Origin: Polyangiaceae bacterium
GTDB taxonomy: Bacteria; Myxococcota_A; Polyangia; Polyangiales; Polyangiaceae
NCBI GenBank assembly: GCA_029266615.1
Contig: JAQSWN010000067.1
Coordinates: 1-38,230, forward strand
Direction of reading: 5' to 3'
DNA length: 38,230 bases
Shown here: positions 8,899-17,142 of the stretch, one piece after another
How positions within the stretch are numbered: the stretch's first letter is position 1
Layout: every line of letters begins with the position of its first letter
Translations under genes and position numbers: made by a program
Notes under the pieces: generated by a model
Database searches by the model: none
What the model saw: the letters and a program-made list of their open reading frames with translations, nothing else
Told to the model about the DNA's origin: nothing

Positions 8899-8941
8899 CG
8901 TCCCCTCCCGGCCCGGCGCAGCCGGGGTTTGGGAGGGGACG
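8899..8941. other. Long two-tier hairpin downstream of ahcY
   Basis: Perfect outer arms CGTCCCCTCCC (8899-8909) and GGGAGGGGACG (8931-8941) enclose an inner perfect hairpin, CCCGGC (8912-8917) and GCCGGG (8921-8926) with a GCA loop. It has no T-run and sits six bases from the 8848-8893 stem-loop. It may add to termination of ahcY or protect the mRNA end. Confidence 0.45.
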
Positions 8942-9044
8942 CCCTCAAGGGGCATCACATACCGCGCGCAGCCGCGGAGCGCTGAGCACGGACGGGGGGT
9001 GCGGATGCCCTACCAGTGGCGGAGCGATTGCTCCGCCGGCACCG

Positions 9045-10424
9045 TCAGTAGCGGTAGATTTCCGGCTTGTAAGGGCCTTCGACCGCGACGTTCAGGTAGC
9101 CGGCTTGCTTCTCCGACAGCGTGTCGAGCTTGACGTTCAGCTTGCCGAGGTGGAGCCGCGCCACCTTCTCGTCGAGCTTCTTGGGCAAGATGTGTACGCC
9201 CGAGGAGAGCTTCTCCGTGAAGAGCGTGATCTGCGCGAGCACCTGGTTGGTGAAGCTCGTGCTCATGACGAAGCTCGGGTGACCGGTGGCGCAACCGAGG
9301 TTCACGAGCCGGCCCTGAGCGAGGATGGTGAGGCGCTTACCGTCCGGAAACACGAAGTGGTCCACCTGGGGCTTGATGTTCACTTCCTTGATGTCCTTGC
9401 GGCTCTTGAGCCACGCCATGTCGATTTCGCTGTCGAAATGGCCGATGTTGCAGAGAATCGCCTCGTTCTTCATCTGCTCCATGTGCTTGCCGGTGACGAC
9501 GTCGCAGCAGCCGGTGGCGGTGACGAAGATGTCGCCGACGCTCGCGACGTCGTCCATCTGTCGGACTTCGTAACCTTCCATTGCGGCTTGCAGGGCGCAG
9601 ATGGGGTCGATCTCCGTGATGATGACGCGTGCGCCGAGGCCGCGCATGGCTTGAGCGCAGCCCTTGCCCACGTCGCCGTAGCCCGCGACTACGCACACCT
9701 TGCCCGCGAACATGACGTCCGTCGCGCGCTTGATGCCGTCGGTGAGCGACTCACGGCAGCCGTAGAGGTTGTCGAACTTGCTCTTGGTAACGGAGTCGTT
9801 GACGTTGATGGCCGGGCACTTGAGCTCGCCCTTGCGGAACATCTCGTACAAGCGGTGCACGCCCGTGGTCGTCTCTTCGCTGATGCCGCGGATAGCGTCG
9901 TCGCCCGAGAACAGCAGCGGATGCTTGTCGTGCAGCCAGATCGTGAGGTCGCCACCGTCGTCCAAGATCATGTTCGGGCCCTTGCCGCCCTCGAACGCGT
10001 AGATCTGCTGCTCGAGGCACCAGTCGTACTCTTCGTTCGTCTCGCCCTTCCAGGCGTAGACCGGGATGCCAGCCTTGGCGATCGCGGCGGCGGCGTGGTC
10101 TTGCGTGGAGTAGATGTTGCAGCTCGTCCACGTGACCTCGGCGCCGAGCACCTTGAGCGTCTCGATCAAGACTGCGGTCTGGATCGTCATGTGGAGGCAG
10201 CCCGCGACGCGCGCGCCCTTCAGCGGCTGCGAGGCGCCGTACTCGGCGCGTAGCGCCATGAGACCCGGCATCTCCGTCTCTGCGATCGCGATCTCTTTGC
10301 GGCCCCAGTCCGCGAGCGACATGTCCGCGACGCGGTAGTAGCTGCCCGCCTCGGTGCGAACCTGGGTCTTGATTTCCTTGGAGCTCGGCGATGCCGCGCT
10401 GCCCGTAACAACACTCTGGGTCAT
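9045..10424 (-). CDS. ahcY: S-adenosylhomocysteine hydrolase
   Basis: Splits S-adenosylhomocysteine into adenosine and homocysteine, relieving product inhibition of methyltransferases and feeding the methionine cycle; an NAD-dependent cytoplasmic enzyme. The 459-residue protein is full length. Recognisable are the N-terminal LADWGRKEI and [11 protein letters not shown], the [16 protein letters not shown] segment, the NAD-binding loop [10 protein letters not shown], and the C-terminal KPEIYRY end. An AAAGGTAAAG Shine-Dalgarno region overlaps the end of the upstream gene, and the ATG at 10424 is six bases beyond that gene's stop. The two are clearly one transcript, so the ArsR-methyltransferase protein upstream is its likely regulator. 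Confidence 0.97.
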   Translation of the reverse strand: MTQSVVTGSAASPSSKEIKTQVRTEAGSYYRVADMSLADWGRKEIAIAETEMPGLMALRAEYGASQPLKGARVAGCLHMTIQTAVLIETLKVLGAEVTWTSCNIYSTQDHAAAAIAKAGIPVYAWKGETNEEYDWCLEQQIYAFEGGKGPNMILDDGGDLTIWLHDKHPLLFSGDDAIRGISEETTTGVHRLYEMFRKGELKCPAINVNDSVTKSKFDNLYGCRESLTDGIKRATDVMFAGKVCVVAGYGDVGKGCAQAMRGLGARVIITEIDPICALQAAMEGYEVRQMDDVASVGDIFVTATGCCDVVTGKHMEQMKNEAILCNIGHFDSEIDMAWLKSRKDIKEVNIKPQVDHFVFPDGKRLTILAQGRLVNLGCATGHPSFVMSTSFTNQVLAQITLFTEKLSSGVHILPKKLDEKVARLHLGKLNVKLDTLSEKQAGYLNVAVEGPYKPEIYRY

Positions 10425-10430
10425 GTTTCT

Positions 10431-11411
10431 TTACCTTTCACTTACTGGCTTAGTCGCTGTCAAAAGCTGCCAGCCCACGTGTCCGTCCATCGCCAACGCC
10501 ACATAGCTCTGCGGAATCGGAAAAACCTTCGAGTCAGTGAAGCCCGCGTCGCGGCTCAAGTCCATGAGCTCGCCCGCGTCGAAGCCGAGCCAAACGTCGG
10601 CTTGCGCGGCCGCCATTTGTTCGTCCGTATGGCGCGCGTAGTCAATCACGAGCAGCTTCCCGCCCGGCGACAGCAGCTCCGAGAGCTCTGACAGTGCGAC
10701 GCGAGGTAGCGGCGCGTGGTGCAAGACGCGAGCGGCGACGACGACGTCCGCACCGCGCCCGACTCGTTGACGAAGCTCCGTGGCGCCTAGCTCCACCTGC
10801 ATCAGCTCCACGTTGCCGTAGCCACGCTGCTTGACGCGACGCGCGGCGCGCTCCAACTGGGCGGCGCTGCGATCTACCGCGACGACGCGTGCGAACACTG
10901 GCGCCAGCAGATCCAAAAGCACACCGTCCCCGGTGCCCGCGTCTACCGCGAGCTCTCGGCGCGGCAGCAGCGACCCAAACGCGGAGAGGTACGCCGGTAG
11001 CTCCGGCGCCAAGCCGAGATCGGCGGACTCCCGCGGGGCCTTGGCGAAGAACTCACGGGTCTTCTCGTCCCGACCGCGGACGATGTCCGCGATGCGGGAG
11101 AGGCTGCCGTCCGCCTCGCACAGGGCCCGGCCGGCGGAGACGGCGTCTCGCACGACCGCGTCCGAAAGCGCGTCGCTCGGTAGCCGGACGAGGGTGCGAG
11201 TCCCTTGCTTACGCTCGGCGAGCAGGCCGGCTTGGCGCAGCGGCGCCGCGTGCCGCGACACGTTCGGTTGCGACTCCCCCAGCAACTCCGCCAGCTCCCC
11301 CAGCGCTAACTCTTCGGCGCTGGCGAGGGCGAGCAAGCGCAGCCGAAATGGGTCGCTGAGCAGCCGGTAGAGCTGCCAGCGCGCATCCAGACCAGGCGCA
11401 GCGGCTTGCAC
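10431..11411 (-). CDS. ArsR-family regulator fused to a SAM-dependent methyltransferase
   Basis: About 326 residues from the GTG at 11411. An N-terminal winged-helix ArsR domain (about 10-90) includes LLSDPFRLRLLALA and the recognition region ELLGESQPNVSRHAAPL. A class I methyltransferase domain follows (about 140-310) with the SAM-binding loop VDAGTGDG, the acidic VDRS strand, and an ARVLHHAP segment. No metal-binding Cys pair is seen. Such fusions next to ahcY are known among ArsR proteins that respond to SAM-cycle metabolites (the SahR idea). I infer that the methyltransferase domain senses SAM or SAH rather than modifying a substrate. The frame runs on to 11681 but is Arg/Pro-rich there. 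A GTG at 11435 is an alternative start; neither has a clear ribosome-binding site. Confidence 0.85.
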   Translation of the reverse strand: MQAAAPGLDARWQLYRLLSDPFRLRLLALASAEELALGELAELLGESQPNVSRHAAPLRQAGLLAERKQGTRTLVRLPSDALSDAVVRDAVSAGRALCEADGSLSRIADIVRGRDEKTREFFAKAPRESADLGLAPELPAYLSAFGSLLPRRELAVDAGTGDGVLLDLLAPVFARVVAVDRSAAQLERAARRVKQRGYGNVELMQVELGATELRQRVGRGADVVVAARVLHHAPLPRVALSELSELLSPGGKLLVIDYARHTDEQMAAAQADVWLGFDAGELMDLSRDAGFTDSKVFPIPQSYVALAMDGHVGWQLLTATKPVSER

Positions 11412-11414
11412 AGG

Positions 11415-11445
11415 GCTATACTTGCATACTTTCACATAATGGCAA
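11415..11445 (-). promoter_or_regulatory. Candidate promoter with ArsR-type operator for the ahcY unit
   Basis: On the - strand, TTGCCA (11445-11440) resembles a -35 box and TATAGC (11420-11415) a weak -10, 19 bases apart. Within this, TTGCCAT at one end and ATGCAA at the other (11445-11422) form an imperfect dyad with one bulged base, the kind of site an ArsR dimer could bind between the promoter boxes. If the -10 is right, the transcript would start close to the GTG at 11411 and be nearly leaderless. This is pattern reading only. Confidence 0.35.
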
Positions 11446-11821
11446 CGAAGGTTTTCGTAGGCGATCTTGCCCAATGTGGGCCCCGTCGTGGTCCCGGCCG
11501 AGGGGGACGGTAGGTCAGGACTTCGGCGGCGTGCTCGGGACGGCGCAGCTTGGGGGAAAGGAAGGCCGCCTCGGGTGCCACGCGCACTCCGTCGCCCATC
11601 CCTGCGCCTGCGCCTGTAGGGCGCCGCCGATGAGCCGCGGTCACATCGGCGCGCGAAGGCGTTGGCCGGCGCGGGGCTCACGCTTCAGTAAGCAACGTCG
11701 AATAGCGGAGCGAATTTCGCTGGTTGCAGGGCCGGATGGGTTGTCGGGTCGGTCCGGAAACTGGCAGTGGGTCCGCTTTGGGTGCCCGGGCCGACGAGCG
11801 CTTCGCCTAGACTCGAAGGTC
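11446..11821. other. Gene-free divergent intergenic region
   Basis: These 376 bases separate the - strand ahcY unit from the + strand methyltransferase. Open frames on both strands are low-complexity extensions of the flanking genes and look non-coding. I compared the - strand by eye with the SAH riboswitch and cobalamin riboswitch cores and found no convincing match. A GAAGG ribosome-binding site for the + gene is at 11814-11818. Confidence 0.5.
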
Positions 11822-12415
11822 ATGGATCGGTTTCGGCGCTTCGATGAAGCGTACTACCACCGCTTTTACGAGTCGCCCCAGACCCGCGTCGTGTCGCCGG
11901 AGGAGCACCAGCACCTCGCTCAGTTCGTGTTCTCGTTCGCCGAATACAACAAGGTCGAGATGAAGAGCGTGCTCGACATCGGCGCGGGCGTCGGGTTGTG
12001 GAAGACCTGGATCGAGAAACATCAAAAGGGCGTCGCGTACACCGGCACCGAGGTGAGCGCCGTGATGTGCAAGAAGCACGGCTTTCAGCACCGCGACATC
12101 GCGCGCTGGCGCGACCGCAAGAAGCACGACCTCATCATTTGCCAGGGCGTGCTCCAGTACTTGCCGGACCCGGACGTCGCGCCCGCGATCGCGAACATGG
12201 CCGCGATGTCGCGCGGGCTCGTCTACGTGGAAGTGGCCACGCGCGGAGATCTGCGCGACCGCGCCGACAAGGCGCGCACGGACACCGACATCTACGTGCG
12301 CAACGGCTCCTATTACCGCGGCATACTCGCCAAGCATTTCACGAGTGTCGGCTGCGGCTTGTGGTGGGCGAAAGACCAACCGCCCCCCTTCTGGGAGCTC
12401 GAGATCGGAGCCTGA
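11822..12415 (+). CDS. Class I SAM-dependent methyltransferase
   Basis: A 197-residue soluble protein with a compact Rossmann methyltransferase fold. The SAM-binding loop DIGAGVGLW lies near residue 49, an acidic strand-2 end (GTE) follows, and motif IV-like LIICQGVLQYLPDP is near residue 105. An aromatic-rich N-terminus (RFDEAYYHRFY) precedes the fold. The substrate cannot be told; the layout resembles small-molecule methyltransferases of the type-11/12 families. The ATG at 11822 has GAAGG a few bases upstream. It lies two bases before the next gene, so they are probably one operon. It lies beside, though divergent from, the SAM-cycle regulator and ahcY. Confidence 0.8.
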   Translation: MDRFRRFDEAYYHRFYESPQTRVVSPEEHQHLAQFVFSFAEYNKVEMKSVLDIGAGVGLWKTWIEKHQKGVAYTGTEVSAVMCKKHGFQHRDIARWRDRKKHDLIICQGVLQYLPDPDVAPAIANMAAMSRGLVYVEVATRGDLRDRADKARTDTDIYVRNGSYYRGILAKHFTSVGCGLWWAKDQPPPFWELEIGA

Positions 12416-12417
12416 GC

Positions 12418-12726
12418 ATGCAAGGTCGTACCGTCCTGCGCATCTTGGTGCTGGTGACGTGCGTCGGGCTCACCGCGCTCGGCTACCGCAACACCAACGG
12501 CGACAACACGGACGCCATCACGGCCGCGACGCGCGCGGCCTGCGCCGAGGCGGACTGCGCTGCGTCTCTCGAGCAGCAAGCGCGCGGCTCTTTCGGCCAC
12601 GAGTACGGCTTCCGCGTGGAACGCACCGTGAACGGAAAGAAGCGCCAGGAGCGAGTCATCGTCGCCTGCGACCGGGAGATGGTGCTGATCGGCGACTGGA
12701 AGTGCGCCCCCAAGGGTGGGCCTTAG
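12418..12726 (+). CDS. Small exported or membrane-anchored hypothetical protein
   Basis: A 102-residue protein with an N-terminal hydrophobic stretch (about 7-24, RILVLVTCVGLTALGY) that acts as a signal or anchor. A short extracytoplasmic domain has four Cys: two in an ACAEADCA pair and two near the C-terminus (VACDRE, WKCAP), suggesting disulphides. No family recognised. The start is two bases after the methyltransferase stop. Its last four bases overlap the end of the convergent SirB1-type gene. Confidence 0.65.
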   Translation: MQGRTVLRILVLVTCVGLTALGYRNTNGDNTDAITAATRAACAEADCAASLEQQARGSFGHEYGFRVERTVNGKKRQERVIVACDREMVLIGDWKCAPKGGP

Positions 12727-13556
12727 TTACTGACGGAGCGCTTGCTCAGCCGCGCCACCGCGGTCCGAGCGAGCGCGCTGTCGGCGCCGTCCGGCTCTTG
12801 CAGCAGGTAGCGCTGGTAGTCGGCGAGCGCGGCGCCGGGCGCTCCTTGGCCTTCGTACAGTTTGGCTCGCTCGATGAGCTCCGAGCTAAGGTCCGGCAAG
12901 AGGTCGATCAGCCGGTCCAGCGTGAGGAGCAGCCGTGGTCCGTCACCCCTTTGGGTGTAAATGCCACGTAAGTTCATGAGCATGCGCGCCACGACGTGGC
13001 GATTACGAGCCGGCTCCAGCATCTCTGGAGAGAGCGGCGCGCGTACCTTGGCGCGACGCAGGAGCTGTTCGAGCGCGTTTTCATCGAGAAGACGGCCCTC
13101 ATGAAATGGGTCCACGATGACGGGGTCGTTCCGCTCGGCGGCGGGGCTTCCGGGTGGCGCGCCGATGCGAACCAAGAAATGCCCTGGAAAGCCCACGCCT
13201 CTGGCGTCGACCCCAACCCGCCGGGCGACCTCGATGTAGACGACCGCGAGCGTGATGGGAATGCCGGTTCGGCGATCCAGCACCTCGTTCAAGAAGGAGT
13301 TCCGCGGCTCGTAATAATCTGCACGGGCGCCGTGGAATCCGCACACGACGTACAAGTAGTCCGACAAAACGCGCGCTTGTACGGTCGGGGGTAATGCGGA
13401 CAAGCCCCGCGAAAGAAGAGGACGGGCAAGCTCGTCGAGCCGCGCGCGCTGCGCGTTGAAGTCGAGCCCGGGGTGTGCGTCACGCGCGATGAGCAGCGCT
13501 CCGGTCAAGAGGTCGAGCCCGTCGTCGCTCGAGCGCGCGTATTCTCGAAACTCCAC
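12723..13556 (-). CDS. SirB1-type transglutaminase-like/TPR protein
   Basis: A 277-residue soluble protein. The N-terminal two-thirds is a transglutaminase-like fold of the SirB1 family, with the conserved run YYEPRNSFLNEVLDRRTGIPITL, the VGFPGHFLVR motif and VDPFHEGRLL. The C-terminal third is TPR-like (ALADYQRYLLQEPDGADSA). The usual catalytic Cys of transglutaminases is not obvious where the fold would need it, as in other SirB1 proteins, so it may not be an enzyme. Role unknown. The GTG at 13556 was chosen because homology begins at once and a perfect TATAAT lies seven bases before it; the longer frame to 13694 would run through that promoter. Confidence 0.8.
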   Translation of the reverse strand: MEFREYARSSDDGLDLLTGALLIARDAHPGLDFNAQRARLDELARPLLSRGLSALPPTVQARVLSDYLYVVCGFHGARADYYEPRNSFLNEVLDRRTGIPITLAVVYIEVARRVGVDARGVGFPGHFLVRIGAPPGSPAAERNDPVIVDPFHEGRLLDENALEQLLRRAKVRAPLSPEMLEPARNRHVVARMLMNLRGIYTQRGDGPRLLLTLDRLIDLLPDLSSELIERAKLYEGQGAPGAALADYQRYLLQEPDGADSALARTAVARLSKRSVSN

Positions 13557-13563
13557 GCTAGAG

Positions 13564-13569
13564 ATTATA
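13564..13569 (-). promoter_or_regulatory. -10 box of the SirB1-type gene
   Basis: A perfect TATAAT on the - strand lies seven bases upstream of the GTG at 13556. Transcription would begin at or beside the start codon, giving a leaderless mRNA. No good -35 hexamer lies 17 bases upstream (CGGCGC there), so an activator or alternative sigma factor may be involved. Confidence 0.45.
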
Positions 13570-13636
13570 CCGCCGCTGTAGCGAGCGCGCCGCGGAGTTT
13601 TGGGAGTTTTAGAGTGGGGGACGGCGAAGGGCTTGG

Positions 13637-13665
13637 TATAAGGAAGTCGCTCGCCCAAAGGAAAC
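13637..13665 (+). promoter_or_regulatory. -10 box and ribosome-binding site of the CBS gene
   Basis: TATAAG at 13637-13642 resembles a -10 hexamer and AAAGGAAA at 13658-13665 a Shine-Dalgarno sequence, ten or so bases before the ATG at 13675. No convincing -35 was found. It is divergent from the SirB1-type promoter, about 70 bases away. Confidence 0.4.
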
Positions 13666-13674
13666 GGGAAAACT

Positions 13675-14163
13675 ATGAAGGTCGAAGACATCATGACGCG
13701 AGACGTTCGAAGCTGCGCTCCCGAAGAGAGCCTCAGCTCAGCGGCTCAGATCATGTGGGAAGTCGACTGCGGCGCCGTGCCGGTCGTGGACGCGCAGCAG
13801 CGGGTGATCGGCATGATTACGGACCGCGACATCTGCATGGCCAGCCACCTGCAGGGCACGCAGCTGGGCGACGCGAGCGTGAGCACGGCCATGGCGCGGG
13901 ACATCAAGACCTGCTCCCCCCAAGACTCCCCCGCGACGGTGCAAGCGCTCATGCAGCAGCACAAGATCCGCCGGGTCCCGGTGGTGGACGCGGACCGTCG
14001 GCTCATCGGCATCGTGACCCTGGCGGATTTGGCCTACATCATGGGCAGCAGCCAAACTTTGGGCGGAGACGGCATGACTTGGAGCGCGGTAGGTCACACC
14101 CTGGCCGCCGTTTGCGAGCCGCGTGGCGGCCGTTACACGACGCGTTATGGCAACGGTCGCTGA
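13675..14163 (+). CDS. Tandem CBS-domain protein
   Basis: A 162-residue cytoplasmic protein made of two CBS domains (about 6-60 and 72-128), a Bateman module that binds adenine nucleotides such as AMP, ATP or SAM. Repeats are clear: CGAVPVVDAQQRVIGMITDRDI in the first and IRRVPVVDADRRLIGIVTLADL in the second. A 30-residue basic tail follows. Stand-alone proteins of this type act as energy sensors, and the target here is unknown. It stands alone between divergent and downstream promoters. Confidence 0.88.
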   Translation: MKVEDIMTRDVRSCAPEESLSSAAQIMWEVDCGAVPVVDAQQRVIGMITDRDICMASHLQGTQLGDASVSTAMARDIKTCSPQDSPATVQALMQQHKIRRVPVVDADRRLIGIVTLADLAYIMGSSQTLGGDGMTWSAVGHTLAAVCEPRGGRYTTRYGNGR

Positions 14164-14258
14164 CCCCCGGCGCCCGGAACTTAGACGGCGCTGGCCGACA
14201 GAGCGGGCTCGGGCGACACGTGACTCGATTCTGACACGTCCGTGACCAACGCTTCGCT

Positions 14259-14282
14259 ATGACAGTCCGTAACGACAGTCAT
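14259..14282. promoter_or_regulatory. Near-palindrome overlapping the desaturase start codon
   Basis: The 24 bases ATGACAGTCCGT + AACGACAGTCAT match their own reverse complement at 9 of 12 half-site positions, and GACAGTC is also present twice as a direct repeat (14261-14267, 14274-14280). The right half includes the start ATG at 14281. Fatty-acid desaturase genes are often repressed through operators of this kind, so this could be a repressor site. No binding protein can be named. Confidence 0.3.
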
Positions 14283-15210
14283 GCAGACGAAGCCCGACCA
14301 TCGCCTCGATTGGGTCCGATCGGCCCCGTTCTTCTTGGTCCACGCGGTTGCCTTGGCCGGCGTGTTCTGGCTGGGCTGGTCCTGGTCCGGGCTGCTCCTG
14401 GCGCTCGGGCTGTACGCAGTGCGAATGTTCGGAGTAACCGGCGCCTACCATCGTTACTTCTCGCACCGCTCTTACAAGACGAGCCGTCCCTTCCAGCTCC
14501 TGCTGGCGCTGCTGGCAATGACGAGCGTTCAAAAAGGCGTGCTGTGGTGGGCCGCGCATCACCGCCACCACCACCGCACGTCGGACCAGCCGGGTGACAC
14601 GCACTCCGTGCTGCAAGACGGCTTCTGGTGGAGCCACGTCGCGTGGATCCTCGCGCCAATGAACCACGACACGGACTTCGACAAGGTGAAGGACCTTGCG
14701 AAGTTCCCGGAGCTACGCTGGCTGGACCGCTATTACTACGTGCCGGCGATCGCGCTCGCGGTCGGCCTGTACTTCGCGGGCGGGATTTGGGCGCTGTATT
14801 GGGGGTTCTTCGTTTCGACCACGCTCTTGTGGCACGGCACGTTCACCATCAATTCGCTCACGCACGTTTTTGGCAGCAAGCGCTACGTGACGAGCGACAA
14901 CAGCCGCAACAACCTGTGGCTTGCCATCATCACGCTCGGCGAGGGCTGGCACAACAACCACCACTACTACCAGCGCTCGACGAACCAGGGGTTCTTCTGG
15001 TGGGAAGTAGACGTTACGTTTTACGTCCTCAAGGCGCTTAGCTGGGTCGGCCTGGTTTGGGACCTGCACACGCCGCCGCCGCACGTCCGTGACTCCAATC
15101 GCGTCACGGACGCCGCAGCGGTTGCGGCTCCGGCCGCCGCACCGGTGGCCGTGCCTGCGTCTCTCACACCGGCGCCGTCGCTGGTCAGCCTCAGCAGCAA
15201 CCCACGCTGA
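14281..15210 (+). CDS. Acyl-CoA/fatty-acid delta-9-type desaturase
   Basis: Introduces a double bond into saturated acyl chains to tune membrane fluidity; an integral inner-membrane di-iron enzyme. The 309-residue protein has the stearoyl-CoA-desaturase layout: four hydrophobic segments and the three His boxes HRYFSH (57-62), HHRHHH (93-98) and HNNHH (224-228), with GEGWHNNHHYY intact. The C-terminal 50 residues are an Ala/Pro/Val-rich tail unlike the core family. The ATG at 14281 lacks an obvious ribosome-binding site and sits in a near-palindrome. No electron-donor gene is adjacent. Confidence 0.92.
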   Translation: MQTKPDHRLDWVRSAPFFLVHAVALAGVFWLGWSWSGLLLALGLYAVRMFGVTGAYHRYFSHRSYKTSRPFQLLLALLAMTSVQKGVLWWAAHHRHHHRTSDQPGDTHSVLQDGFWWSHVAWILAPMNHDTDFDKVKDLAKFPELRWLDRYYYVPAIALAVGLYFAGGIWALYWGFFVSTTLLWHGTFTINSLTHVFGSKRYVTSDNSRNNLWLAIITLGEGWHNNHHYYQRSTNQGFFWWEVDVTFYVLKALSWVGLVWDLHTPPPHVRDSNRVTDAAAVAAPAAAPVAVPASLTPAPSLVSLSSNPR

Positions 15211-15250
15211 TCCCAAAGACTCGGCTTCCTGGGTGTTGTAGACAGCACCC

Positions 15251-16822
15251 ATGTGGCGAAGCCTAGCTCCGGTCGCGCTCGCGGTGTGTTCGGTGGCTTG
15301 CGGGGCCGGCGGAGCGGCCGTGCCCCCCAAAGCGCCGGAGGCAAACCCGGACGAAGGTCCGCCCGGCCTCGTTCGCCCTGATGCAGTCGCGAAGCCGTCG
15401 GGCTTGGGGGAAGCGCCGCCGGGCGTGCTGCCCCCGCCGGCGCGGTGCGAGGGGTTTAGCGGCGCGGAGCCGAAGGACTGCGCCGCGGGCAACTTCGAAG
15501 AGCGCCTAGCCGCCGCTCTCTCGCAGTCGGACGAGGCGCGCGACCTCGCGCTGCGTTGCCTGGAAGGTGCCTCAGAAGCTCCGCCAGGCTGGGTACGCGC
15601 GCTGCGAGCCGACCTAGCGCCGCGCGAATGCGGAGACGTGGTGGTCGGATCGGAAGCGGCCATAGCCGGCGCTGCGCGGGATCTGGCAGACACGTTGATC
15701 GCGCTGGGCGTGGGCGCGCGCTTGTCTCGCTCCGTGCAAGCGCCGCCCCTGCCCCCGCCCCCCTTCGACAAGGCCCAGTTTTTGAAGCACTTCAAAGAGG
15801 TGCTGAGCCCTTGGGTCGTCGCGCAGGCAAAGGCGGTGGACGGCCTCTCACAAGTCGGGCCGCGGCTGAGCGGCTACGCCCGGGGCGTGGTCGCGATCGA
15901 AGCCGGGCTCGCGGATCTGCGGTTCGTCGAGGTAGCGCGAAAGATCGAGCTGCCGGAAGAGATGAAGAAGGATCCCGAGATCCGGGAGACGTACTTGGTC
16001 GCGCTGGAGCAGGCGCTCGAGCCGCGCATCGCGCGGGGACGAGACGCCGCGCTCGTCGGGTTGGGAGAGTTTTCGAAGCAGGGGATCACGAGCGATACGC
16101 GTCTCTCGCAGGTGCGTAGCCGCCTTTCCGAGCTTTACGCCGGGCGCAGGCTGGACGCGCTGGATCAGCTCCTGCTTCCGCCCCTGCCGCCCGCGGACGA
16201 GAGCAGCGCGGCGCTGAAGGTGGCGGCCCGCTTGCCGGCGTTCTACGCGCTGAAGCTGTCGGCGTCGCCCAGCGTGGAGGATCCCAAGCTGCTCCGCGCA
16301 CGGCTGGAGCGAGGCGTGCCGCCCGCGCTGTGGCTCGGCAGCTTGCCGCAAGGGACGAGCCCGGAGCTCGCGACTTTGGCCCAGCGCGGCCTGTTCCACC
16401 TTGGACAAGTGTACTTTTGGGCGGAGCCGTTCGCGCGAGCCGCCGTGATTGCGGCTCCGGAGCAAGACCACACCGCGGCGCTGGTTTCCGCGCTGTCCAA
16501 AGTGCTCTCGCGTGGTCCCCGCAATGCCGCCGCGATGATGCTCGGCGCGCCTACGCTGCCGCCCGAGCTACGCGACGTCTCGGCTTTGGACGCGCTCGCG
16601 AAAGCGAAGACACCGGTGGCAGGTCTCGCCGAGCTAGATGCCGCTTACGTGCGCGGCCTGTCGCCGCCGGCCAACGACCCGGCGTTCTGGAAAGAGCAGG
16701 CCACGCGCTACCAGCGCGCCGAGAAGAAGCTCGACGGTAAGCCGGCCAAAGCCAAAGCCGCCGAGCTCGGTCGCGCCGCCGCCGACACCGAGAAAGAGCT
16801 GCGCCGGCAATCGGCCCCATGA
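15251..16822 (+). CDS. Hypothetical lipoprotein
   Basis: A 523-residue protein with a lipoprotein signal peptide whose lipobox SVAC places the lipid-attachment Cys at 17. Next come a Pro/Gly-rich linker, a Cys-containing segment (about 65-120) and a long helical region with repeated Leu/Ala/Arg stretches. The last 50 residues are Lys/Ala-rich and helical. I recognise no domain. It lies 40 bases after the desaturase on the same strand and may be co-transcribed with it, which would hint at an envelope role. Confidence 0.75.
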   Translation: MWRSLAPVALAVCSVACGAGGAAVPPKAPEANPDEGPPGLVRPDAVAKPSGLGEAPPGVLPPPARCEGFSGAEPKDCAAGNFEERLAAALSQSDEARDLALRCLEGASEAPPGWVRALRADLAPRECGDVVVGSEAAIAGAARDLADTLIALGVGARLSRSVQAPPLPPPPFDKAQFLKHFKEVLSPWVVAQAKAVDGLSQVGPRLSGYARGVVAIEAGLADLRFVEVARKIELPEEMKKDPEIRETYLVALEQALEPRIARGRDAALVGLGEFSKQGITSDTRLSQVRSRLSELYAGRRLDALDQLLLPPLPPADESSAALKVAARLPAFYALKLSASPSVEDPKLLRARLERGVPPALWLGSLPQGTSPELATLAQRGLFHLGQVYFWAEPFARAAVIAAPEQDHTAALVSALSKVLSRGPRNAAAMMLGAPTLPPELRDVSALDALAKAKTPVAGLAELDAAYVRGLSPPANDPAFWKEQATRYQRAEKKLDGKPAKAKAAELGRAAADTEKELRRQSAP

Positions 16823-16929
16823 CGTTTCCGAAATCTCACCGCGGCGGGCGTTTGGGGTTGCATTCCCCATCGAAAAGGCTAGGTTCCGCGTCGCCTTAGG
16901 TCGGCCTAAATCGCTTGCAAAAGGCGGTT

Positions 16930-17004
16930 CGGGGCGTAGCGCAGCCTGGTTAGCGCACTTGACTGGGGGTCAAGGGGTCGTGAGTTCGAATCTCGCCGCC
17001 CCGA
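16930..17004 (+). tRNA. tRNA-Pro (anticodon GGG)
   Basis: A complete cloverleaf can be drawn. The acceptor stem is CGGGGCG (16930-16936) with CGCCCCG (16997-17003), the C1-G72 pair typical of bacterial tRNA-Pro. The D arm contains AGCCTGGTTAGCGC, the anticodon stem CTTGA/TCAAG encloses loop CTGGGGG, and the T loop is TTCGAAT. The discriminator is A. The 3' CCA is not encoded (ACCG follows). Confidence 0.97.
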
Positions 17005-17020
17005 CCGAGTTGAAAAAGGT

Positions 17021-17064
17021 GGCCCTGGTCGCTAAGTCTAGTGACCGGGGCCTTTTAGTTTTTT
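17021..17064 (+). terminator. Strong intrinsic terminator after tRNA-Pro
   Basis: A 13-pair stem (17021-17033 with 17040-17052, two G-T pairs) with a six-base loop is followed directly by TTTTAGTTTTTT (17053-17064). It ends the tRNA-Pro transcript. Confidence 0.9.
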
Positions 17065-17142
17065 GCGCCCGTAGGCGCGCGCTAACGCGCGGCAGGACTT
17101 CGAGTCGGCCAGGCGCCGCCGACGACTCGAGGCCAGGCGCAG

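Noticed and set aside
9105..10253. 382-residue + strand open frame across ahcY
   Set aside because: Lies wholly antisense to the well-conserved SAH hydrolase and has no recognisable motif.
11446..11700. Possible SAH or cobalamin riboswitch upstream of the ahcY unit
   Set aside because: A stretch like GAAGTCCTGACCTACC recalls the B12 box and some GC-rich stems are present, but the other conserved blocks are absent or at the wrong spacing, and the SAH riboswitch core is not found.
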